From NCBI RefSeq assembly GCF_013423955.1, contig NZ_JACCKX010000001.1, positions 1,178,001 through 1,242,000 on the forward strand: DNA of 64,000 bases. The letters are read 5' to 3'. The position numbers and the translations under genes are program-made. Source of the stretch: Ottowia beijingensis (lineage in GTDB: Bacteria > Pseudomonadota > Gammaproteobacteria > Burkholderiales > Burkholderiaceae_C). Positions 58,110 through 64,000 of the stretch are shown one piece after another. Each line of letters opens with the position of its first letter. Position 1 is the stretch's first letter. Under the pieces are notes generated by a model. That model was not told the DNA's origin. It saw nothing but the letters and a program-made list of their open reading frames with translations, and did no database searches.

Positions 58110-59761
58110 ATGCCCCGCCCCAGCCAACTCCTGCATCCGCAGCGCGATCCCGCGCCGCTGCGCCCGCCGCCACCGTGCTGCTGCTGCGCGACACGCCCGC
58201 CGGCATCGAGGTGCTGATGACGCGCCGCTCGCTCACCGCCAGCTTCGCGCCCGGCGCCTACGTGTTCCCCGGCGGCGGCATCGACGCGGCCGACGCTGCC
58301 GCACACGCCCACGCCACGCGCCGCCCCACGCAAAGCGACGAACACCTGACGCAGGCCATCGCCGCCATCCGCGAGAGCTTCGAGGAACTGGGCGTGCTGC
58401 TGGCGCGCCATGCCGACGGCACGGCGGCCACGGCCGACGACATCGCCGCGCTCGACCGCCACGCGCCCTTCGTGCCGCAGTGCAGCGCGCGCGGCCTCAC
58501 GCTGGCCGCCGCCGACGTGTACGTGCTGGCGCACTGGATCACCGACCGTGACCTGCCGCGCCGCTTCGACGTGCCCTTCCTCGTCGCCCGCATGCCCGAG
58601 GGCCAGACACCCGTGGCCGACGAGGCCGAGCAGTTCGAGCCCGTGTGGGTGCGCCCCGCCGATGCGCTGACGCGACACGAAGCGGGCCAGTTCTTCATCA
58701 TCTACCCCACCATCCGCACCCTGCAGCGCCTGACCGTGCACCCCACCGTGGACGCGGTGCTGGCCGCCTGCGCCGGCGAGCACCCGCTGTGGACCAGTTG
58801 CCCGCGAGCCGGCTGGCTGGCCGGCAAGGAAGCGCGCTACATGGAGCACGAGCCGCCCTTTGGCGAGCTGGAGCTGGTCAGCCCCGACGGGCAACTGCTG
58901 CACCAGCTCGACTGGCAGACCGACCAGCCCGTGCCGCTGCTGAAGAACGTGCAGCGCCTCACCGCGCCCAACCCCGGCTTCATGACCGGCCCCGGCACCA
59001 ACAGCTACCTGGTGGGCGACCCGCGCACCGGCTACATCGCCATCGACCCCGGCCCGGCCGATGCGGCGCACATCGAGCGGCTGTGGCGCGCCGCCGGCGG
59101 CAACATCAAACTCATCGTCTGCACCCATTCGCACGCCGACCATTCGCCCGGCGCCAAGCCGCTGCAGGCGCTGTGCAACGGCACGCCGCCGCCCATCCTG
59201 GGCCTGCCCTCGCAGCCCACGGCCCGCGCCAACAGCGCCTTCACGCCTGATCGTTTGCTACAGGATGGAGAGCGACTCACGCTGACTGGCAAAGGCCCAG
59301 AGGGCGAAATCACCCACACCCTGCGCGCCATCCACACGCCCGGCCACGCCGCCAACCACCTGTGCCTGCTGCTCGAGGAAGATGGCCTGCTGTTCAGCGG
59401 CGACCACATCCTGAACGGCAGCACCACCGTCATCGACCCGCCCGATGGCGAGATGACGGCCTACCTGGATTCGCTCGACAAGCTCGACGCCGCCTGCGCC
59501 GCGCACGACGCGCGCTTCATCCTGCCCGCCCACGGCCACGTGCTGGGCAGCGCGCGCGACACCATCGCCCACCTGAAAAAGCACCGCCTGGCGCGCGAGG
59601 CCAAGGTGCTGGCCGTGATGCAGGCCGACCCCGACGGCACCATGGACGACTGGGTCGCCAAGGCCTACGACGACGTGCCGCCGCGCGTGTGGCCCGTGGC
59701 CAAGCGCTCGCTGCTGGCGCATGTGGAGCGCATCCAGGCCATGCAGCCGGGGAACGACTGA
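58110..59761 (+). CDS. NUDIX hydrolase fused to metallo-beta-lactamase (one frame break)
   Basis: Read from ATG 58110 (MPRPSQLLHPQRDPAP); the frame breaks near 58167, where one base restores ATVLLLRDTPAGIEVLM. The N-terminal NUDIX-like domain has FAPGAYVFPGGGIDAADA and RESFEELGVLLARH, a variant NUDIX box. The C-terminal metallo-beta-lactamase domain, about 290 residues, has the zinc motif THSHADHSPG, IHTPGHAANHLCLLLEEDG, LFSGDHI and ILPAHGHVLG; it resembles the LACTB2-like clade. Repaired length is 550. A single chain suggests sequential hydrolysis or channelled detoxification; the substrate is unknown. Confidence 0.87.
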
Positions 59762-59776
59762 GGCCCCCAGCACCCA

Positions 59777-59854
59777 TGCAGGAGCGGCGGAAGCCGCGAA
59801 TAGGCGAGCCTGAGGCCAGGAGAACTCGATTCGCGGCTTCTGCCGCTCCTACAC
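59777..59854. repeat. Inverted REP-like pair GGAGCGGCGGAAGCCGCGAAT
   Basis: TGCAGGAGCGGCGGAAGCCG at 59777-59801 faces ATTCGCGGCTTCTGCCGCTC at 59829-59854. It lies between the convergent NUDIX-lactamase and DUF3025 genes and could end both transcripts. Confidence 0.8.
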
Positions 59855-59876
59855 GCCTTGGCGCCGTTTGTTCGTA

Positions 59877-60611
59877 TCACGTCCGCAGTGGCCGGAACAC
59901 CGTCGCGTCGTCGTAGAACGCCGCGTCTTCATTCGCCGCCCACCAGCCGGGCACGCCCAGCAGCGGCAGCGGCGCGAACGGCTTGGGCACCAGGCGCTCG
60001 GCGCTCAGCCAACTGGCCAGCCAGGCATCCGCCTCTTCTATCGTTTCGATAGCTGTCGGCGCTTGCATGACGTGCGCCGTGATCGATTTGTACGGTGACA
60101 CCAGCTTCTCCAGCGCCGCGTGCCCGAACACCCACAGCCGTGCCTCGGCCCACAGCGGGCGCAGCGGCCCGAACAGCACGGCCCAGCGGCGCGCGCGCAG
60201 CGCCGCCCACAGCGCCTCGGGCGCGGCCAGCAGCGCACCGTTCTCGTCGAACACCGTCACCGCGTCGCGCACCGGCCCGCGCGTGGCGCGCACGCCATCG
60301 CGCGCGATCTCGGCGTGCTGCAATTCGTTCAGGCGCTGCTTGGCGCGCGAAAACGCGCACCAGATCAGGCCGTTGAAGAAGTCGTGCAGGTTGTCGCGCG
60401 TGGGCACGGCACGCTGCGCAAAGATGAACTGCTCGTAGGCCACGCCCTCGGGCAGCGCGTGCTGCGGCACGAAGCGCACCGGAGCGGCGCCCAGCGCGTT
60501 CAGCACATCGGCCGCCGACGCGCCCGCGCGCCAGACGGCCTCGGCCGGCTCGCCCCAGCGGCGCGTGGACGCGTTCCACGGCCGCGCCCAGTCGATGGCG
60601 GGCTCAACCAC
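59877..60611 (-). CDS. DUF3025 family protein
   Basis: A 244-residue protein of unknown function. Family segments are IDWARPWNASTRRWGEPAEA, FAQRAVPTRDNLHDFFNGLI and WCAFSRAKQRLNELQ, with AVTVFDENGALLAAP following. The start is GTG 60611, which lies across the stop of the upstream NYN gene; no better start is seen in frame with conserved sequence. The MQAPTAIETIEEAD segment (bases 60037-60066) is a repeat insertion like that in the Nif3 homologue. Overlap with the NYN gene implies co-translation. Confidence 0.82.
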   Translation of the reverse strand: MVEPAIDWARPWNASTRRWGEPAEAVWRAGASAADVLNALGAAPVRFVPQHALPEGVAYEQFIFAQRAVPTRDNLHDFFNGLIWCAFSRAKQRLNELQHAEIARDGVRATRGPVRDAVTVFDENGALLAAPEALWAALRARRWAVLFGPLRPLWAEARLWVFGHAALEKLVSPYKSITAHVMQAPTAIETIEEADAWLASWLSAERLVPKPFAPLPLLGVPGWWAANEDAAFYDDATVFRPLRT

Positions 60612-61437
60612 CGCGCCGGGCGGCGCGCTTGTCGCGCACCGCCACGCGCGAGGTGCCCTCGTCGCGGAACTCGAACGCATCCACGGCCCCCAGCAGCTTG
60701 CTGAGCGTGGCGTAGCCGTAGTTGCGCGGGTCGAAGCTGGCCTTGTTGCTGATCTGCGTACCGACCTCGCCCACGCGCGCCCAGCCCGCTTCGTCCTGCA
60801 CCGCATGCACGGCGTCGCGCAGCAGGTTCATCAGCGCCGTGTCCTGCCGCAGTTGCGAGGTCGGCACGCGCACGCGGTGCGCCGCCGGTGCGGGTGCGGA
60901 CGCGGGTGCGCCCGCACCGTCGGGCTTCGGTTTGCCTTCGGCCGCGGCGGTGGGCAGCCCCGCCCTGTCGCCCTCGGCTTCGGCGTGCGCCTCGGCCAGT
61001 GCCTCCAGGTACAGGAAACGCGAGCACGCGTTGACGAACGGCTTGGGCGTCTGCGCCGCGCCGAAGCCGTACACGGCCGCGCCCTTGGCGCGCAAGTGCA
61101 TCACGAGCGGCGTGAAGTCGGCGTCGGACGAAACGATGCCGAACGCATCGGGCCGCTCGGTGTAGAGCAACTCCATCGCATCCACCGTCATCGCCATATC
61201 GCTGGCGTTCTTGCGCTTGGAATAGTCGAACTGCTGCATCGGCCGGATGGCGAACTCCAGCAACCGCTCCTGCCAGCCGTTCAGCCCCGACTTGGTCCAG
61301 TTGCCATACGCGCGGCGGATGTTGATCACGCCCAGCGTCGACAGCTCGGTCAGGATCTCGTCGATCAGATCGGCCGGCGCGTTGTCGGCGTCGATGAGGA
61401 GGGCGATGCGGGGTTGGGTGTTCGGGTTGGCGCTCAT
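60604..61437 (-). CDS. NYN-domain nuclease-like protein with OST-HTH (LOTUS) domain
   Basis: A 277-residue protein. The N-terminal NYN (PIN-like) domain opens RIALLIDADNAPADLIDEIL and has KRKNASDMAMTVDAMELLY and DAFGIVSSDADFTPLVMHL, giving the acidic triad expected of an RNase. A proline/alanine-rich linker (about residues 165-190) leads to an OST-HTH/LOTUS RNA-binding domain (TALMNLLRDAVHAVQDEAGW, FDPRNYGYATLSKLLGAVD). This resembles limkain-b1/MARF1-like bacterial proteins of unknown target. It overlaps DUF3025. Confidence 0.88.
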   Translation of the reverse strand: MSANPNTQPRIALLIDADNAPADLIDEILTELSTLGVINIRRAYGNWTKSGLNGWQERLLEFAIRPMQQFDYSKRKNASDMAMTVDAMELLYTERPDAFGIVSSDADFTPLVMHLRAKGAAVYGFGAAQTPKPFVNACSRFLYLEALAEAHAEAEGDRAGLPTAAAEGKPKPDGAGAPASAPAPAAHRVRVPTSQLRQDTALMNLLRDAVHAVQDEAGWARVGEVGTQISNKASFDPRNYGYATLSKLLGAVDAFEFRDEGTSRVAVRDKRAARRGG

Positions 61438-61454
61438 GACAGGCAGTTCAGACG

Positions 61455-61487
61455 GTAGGTCGGAACCGCCGCAGGCGATTCCGACGC
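61455..61487. repeat. REP palindrome at the 3' side of transposase no. 2
   Basis: GTAGGTCGGAACCGCCGCAG followed by GCGATTCCGACGC forms a stem with GTCGGAA and TTCCGAC arms. Inverse copies lie on the other side of the transposase gene. Confidence 0.8.
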
Positions 61488-61493
61488 ATGGCG

Positions 61494-62024
61494 TCAATCA
61501 TCGTAAGCCATGTCGATGTCGCCACCGGCGGCCCAATTCCGGGTGTAATGCCTCTTCTCCACATGCTGCAGAAAACTGGAATGCGGCCAGTTTGCCGGCG
61601 CAGCACACCAGCCATGCTTGACGGGGTTGAAGTGGATGTAGTCCATGTGCCGTGCCAAGTCTTCTTGGTCTCGAATCTGATGCTCCCAGAACCGCCGCTG
61701 CCAGATGCCGCGCTCACCTTTGGCCAAGCGCACCGGCGAGCGGTACTCGGTGGCGGGCAATCCTTTCGAGAAAGCGGTCTTGATGCGCCGCCTGCGGGTA
61801 GAAAAATCCGCATCGTCCGCAGGCAGTCGCCACAACCAGTGCATGTGCTCCGGCAGCACGACCCAGGCCAAAATCTGGAACGGTCGGCGGGCCTTTTCCT
61901 CCGCCACGCATTGCCGAAGCCGGTCGATGTGCCGCACCAGCAAATCGTTCCCCTGTCGTTGCAGCAGGTTCACGGTGAAGAACCACGTCGCGCCCGGCGT
62001 CTTGGAACGAATGTAGTTGGGCAT
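61494..62024 (-). CDS. REP-associated tyrosine transposase (RAYT) no. 2
   Basis: A 176-residue Y1/HUH transposase of the RAYT group, opening MPNYIRSKTPGATWFFTVNL. The histidine motif is in WVVLPEHMHWLWRLP; the catalytic tyrosine is in HMDYIHFNPVKHGW, preceded by GIWQRRFWEHQIRDQEDL. REP palindromes sit close on both sides (61455-61487, 62037-62066, 62087-62119). This is the standard layout of a RAYT with its own REPs and makes it the probable source of the same palindromes at 18397 and 29942. Confidence 0.92.
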   Translation of the reverse strand: MPNYIRSKTPGATWFFTVNLLQRQGNDLLVRHIDRLRQCVAEEKARRPFQILAWVVLPEHMHWLWRLPADDADFSTRRRRIKTAFSKGLPATEYRSPVRLAKGERGIWQRRFWEHQIRDQEDLARHMDYIHFNPVKHGWCAAPANWPHSSFLQHVEKRHYTRNWAAGGDIDMAYDD

Positions 62025-62036
62025 CGCGCCATCGTA

Positions 62037-62119
62037 TGGCGGCACCGCCGCAGGCGATTCCGCCATCCGGGTTGATGTGTCGCCGTGCGTCGGAATCGCC
62101 TGCGGCGGTTCCGACCTAC
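62037..62119. repeat. Two REP palindromes upstream of transposase no. 2
   Basis: TGGCGGCACCGCCGCAGGCG with ATTCCGCCA at 62037-62066, and inverted GCGTCGGAATCGCCTGCGGC with GGTTCCGACC at 62087-62119. The pair faces each other across about 20 bases, as in a REP doublet, between the transposase start and the pyrC stop. Confidence 0.82.
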
Positions 62120-62123
62120 GCGC

Positions 62124-63167
62124 CTACATCAGCTTCCAATGGACAAGCTCGCCACCCCTCAACGGCTTCACCACCGCCTCGCCAAACGCCACTTCGTCGG
62201 GAATCGTCCACGTTTCTTTCCGCAGCGTGACGCGCCCGCTGTTCCTCGGCAAACCGTAGAAATCGGCCCCGAAGAACGACGCGAAGCCCTCCAGCTTGTC
62301 CAGCGCGCCCGCGGCCTCGAAGGCTTCGGCGTACAGCTCCAGCGCCGTCAGCGCGGTGTAGCAGCCGGCGCAGCCGCACGGGTGTTCCTTCAGGTGTGCG
62401 GGGTGCGGCGCCGAGTCGGTGCCGAGGAAGAACTTGGGGCTGCCGCTGGTGGCGGCCTGCACCAGCGCCTGGCGGTGCACTTCGCGCTTGAGCACGGGCA
62501 GGCAGTAGTAGTGCGGGCGGATGCCGCCGAGGAAGATGGCGTTACGGTTGTAGAGCAGGTGGTGCGCGGTGATGGTGGCCGCCGTGTGCGCGTCGGCATC
62601 CGCCACGTACTGCGCGGCCTCCTTCGTGGTGATGTGCTCGAACACGACCTTCAGTTCCGGGAAGTCCTTGCGCAGCGGCGTCATCACGCGGTCGATGAAC
62701 ACGGCCTCGCGGTCGAACAGATCGATGTCGGGGTCTGTCACCTCGCCGTGCACCAGCAGCTTCAGGCCGGCGCGCTGCATGGCTTCCAGCGTCTTGTAGG
62801 TCTTGCGGATGTCGGTGACACCGGCGTCGCTGTTGGTGGTGGCGCCGGCGGGGTAAAGCTTGAGGGCGACGATACCGGCCTCGGCCGCGCGGGCGATTTC
62901 ATCCGGCGGCGTGACGTCGGTCAGGTACAGCGTCATCAAGGGCTCAAACGCCATTGCTGCAGGCACCGCCTGCGCAATGCGCTCTTTATACGATAGCGCC
63001 TGCACCGTGGTGGTGACCGGCGGGCGCAGGTTCGGCATGATGATGGCGCGGCCGAACTGGGCGGCCGTGTGCGGCACCACCGAGGCCAGCGCAGCGCCGT
63101 CGCGCACATGCAGATGCCAGTCGTCGGGGCGGGTGATGGTGAGGGTTTCGGAGGCAGAAGCGGTCAT
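62124..63167 (-). CDS. pyrC: PyrC, dihydroorotase
   Basis: A 347-residue zinc amidohydrolase that closes the dihydroorotate ring in pyrimidine synthesis. The metal motif HLHVRDG is in [20 protein letters not shown]; the carboxylated lysine region is [16 protein letters not shown], and later ligands are in [20 protein letters not shown] and [15 protein letters not shown]. The ending [20 protein letters not shown] is typical of the class II enzyme. The stretch encoding VQALSYKER (62986-63006) resembles the dispersed AT-rich repeat. Confidence 0.96.
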   Translation of the reverse strand: MTASASETLTITRPDDWHLHVRDGAALASVVPHTAAQFGRAIIMPNLRPPVTTTVQALSYKERIAQAVPAAMAFEPLMTLYLTDVTPPDEIARAAEAGIVALKLYPAGATTNSDAGVTDIRKTYKTLEAMQRAGLKLLVHGEVTDPDIDLFDREAVFIDRVMTPLRKDFPELKVVFEHITTKEAAQYVADADAHTAATITAHHLLYNRNAIFLGGIRPHYYCLPVLKREVHRQALVQAATSGSPKFFLGTDSAPHPAHLKEHPCGCAGCYTALTALELYAEAFEAAGALDKLEGFASFFGADFYGLPRNSGRVTLRKETWTIPDEVAFGEAVVKPLRGGELVHWKLM

Positions 63168-63202
63168 GCACCAATTGTCCCACCGGTGCCTCCACCAACA
63201 GA

Positions 63203-63232
63203 AAAGGCCATCGCTGCAGGACGATGGCCTTT
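63203..63232 (-). terminator. Rho-independent terminator of the YXWGXW gene
   Basis: AAAGGCCATCG at 63203-63213 pairs with CGATGGCCTTT at 63222-63232. Read on the minus strand it ends CCTTTTCTGTT. It lies between the lipoprotein gene and pyrC. Confidence 0.8.
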
Positions 63233-63273
63233 CTTGTGTTCGCGTGGCCGCGGAGCAGGCCCTCCTGGAACGC

Positions 63274-63300
63274 CGTGGCCGGACCTGAGCCGGCCACCAG
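63274..63300. repeat. REP-like palindrome GTGGCCGGACC-GGCCAC
   Basis: CGTGGCCGGACCTGAGCCGG closing with CCACCAG; one-base difference in the loop from the copy at 35683. It lies 3' of the lipoprotein gene. Confidence 0.65.
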
Positions 63301-63345
63301 CGTTGTCCCTCTCAGGGGAAGGCGCGCCAGCGCCACAGGGGAGGG

Positions 63346-63789
63346 TCAGTTTCTCCAGGCGCCCGGCGTCCACACCCAGGTGTTGCTGGAGGTGTTGTAG
63401 GCCCAGTAGCCCGGCACCCAGTACGCCGTGGCATGGGGCGCATTGCCCATGGTCTCGGCCTGCGGGGCCGGGATGGCGGGTGCCGCACCCTGGATCCAGC
63501 GGCCCGGCTGCCACACCCAGCGCACGCCGTCCCAGGCCCAGTAGCCGGTCAGCCAGCTGTAGCCCGCGCCGGGCGACACGCCGCGCTGCTCGTTGATGGG
63601 GCCGGGCATGGTGCGCACGTTGGCCGGTGCGGCGGCCACGGGCTGCTGCACCACCACGGCGGGCGCGGTGGGGCGCTCGACGACGACTTCGCGCGTGCGG
63701 GTCACGCAGCCGGTCAGCGCGGCCAGGGTGACGATGGCGCCCAGGGCGGCAACGCCTTTGACGGACACGGGTTGGTTGCTCTTCAACAT
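63346..63789 (-). CDS. YXWGXW-repeat lipoprotein
   Basis: A 147-residue lipoprotein read from ATG 63789 (MLKSNQPVSVKGVAALGAIV), with AGGAG-like sequence upstream. Lipobox LTGC is in VTLAALTGCVTRTREV. The mature part is proline/valine-rich, then has two copies of the YXWGXW-like unit: GYSWLTGYWAWDGVRWVWQP and TAYWVPGYWAYNTSSNTWVW. Such lipoproteins are abundant in Burkholderiales and of unknown role at the cell surface. Confidence 0.88.
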   Translation of the reverse strand: MLKSNQPVSVKGVAALGAIVTLAALTGCVTRTREVVVERPTAPAVVVQQPVAAAPANVRTMPGPINEQRGVSPGAGYSWLTGYWAWDGVRWVWQPGRWIQGAAPAIPAPQAETMGNAPHATAYWVPGYWAYNTSSNTWVWTPGAWRN

Positions 63790-64000
63790 TTTTCGCTCCT
63801 TGTCTTGGATGGCGCGGCCGCCGAAAAAGCGAAGCCGCTGAAGCGATATTGAAAGCGCCGGCTGCACCGCCGTTGCGGGCAGCCTTCCTTGCGCCGTGAA
63901 GGACGGCACCTTCACGCCACGTAGCACAACAGGCCGGCACGCCGACCGATGTGAGCGATTGCTTACGGCTCCGCGCAAGGCCGCTCGGCACAGCGCGGCT
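63790..64000. other. Upstream region of the lipoprotein gene, nothing further recognised
   Basis: A small stem GTGAAGG / ACCTTCAC lies near 63896-63915. The promoter of the lipoprotein gene must lie here but no clear -35/-10 pair stands out. No coding frame is supported up to the window edge. Confidence 0.4.

Overview
The window reads as a GC-rich (roughly 65-70% by eye) betaproteobacterial chromosome of the order Burkholderiales, most likely family Comamonadaceae (Acidovorax / Alicycliphilus / Ottowia-like). The main evidence is gene order. The minus strand carries the long collinear block usual for this order: mlaFEDACB, an ABC-2 exporter, ibaG, murA, hisGDCBHAF, hisIE, hinT, tatABC, then (past a plus-strand htrA) petABC, sspAB, tRNA-Thr, secA and argJ. 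AT-rich hairpin repeats with the core AATAGCTGCTTGCGC, which I associate with Comamonadaceae, are scattered through it. The genus cannot be fixed from sequence alone.

Layout. 1-8.4 kb: argJ tip, secA, dciA, tRNA-Thr, sspBA, the cytochrome bc1 operon petABC, mscL. 8.4-13.4 kb: pdxA, a Nif3-like protein, a ferric-reductase-like flavoprotein and an HtrA protease. 13.6-24.1 kb: tatCBA, hinT, a patatin-like lipase, a small membrane protein, then the distal histidine genes with gdhA set between hisF and hisI. 24.1-33 kb: an accessory zone that splits the his operon. It holds a VapBC-like toxin-antitoxin pair whose toxin stop overlaps the hisC start, an HNH-type polymorphic toxin with a SUKH immunity gene, an FAD oxidoreductase, a lipocalin, a methyltransferase, a flavodoxin, hisD, two unknown genes and hisG. 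33.6-42 kb: MOSC protein, murA, ibaG, an ABC exporter and the Mla lipid-transport operon. 42.6-49 kb: a LuxR-type two-component system, meso-diaminopimelate dehydrogenase, a tandemly duplicated gltD tail and gltD. 49-64 kb: OsmC, gltB, a REP-type transposase, a branched-chain amino-acid-type binding protein, MscS, a NUDIX-metallo-beta-lactamase fusion, DUF3025, an NYN/OST-HTH protein, a second REP-type transposase amid its own palindromes, pyrC and a YXWGXW lipoprotein.

How the genes work together. The block carries envelope maintenance (Mla, MurA, Tat, SecA, MscL/MscS), respiration (bc1), histidine synthesis (nine of ten steps; the short HisG needs HisZ from elsewhere) and nitrogen assimilation (GdhA, GltBD). 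The accessory genes sit almost entirely in gaps of the his operon, and those gaps are bordered by a repeat family made of two GGGAGTAT boxes held 52-53 bp apart around a variable hairpin.

Data quality. About twenty genes, many essential (secA, petB, tatC, hisC, gltB), carry apparent single-base losses, nearly all in G/C runs. No clear insertions were seen. I treat these as sequencing indels, annotate each gene across its break, and say where the break lies.
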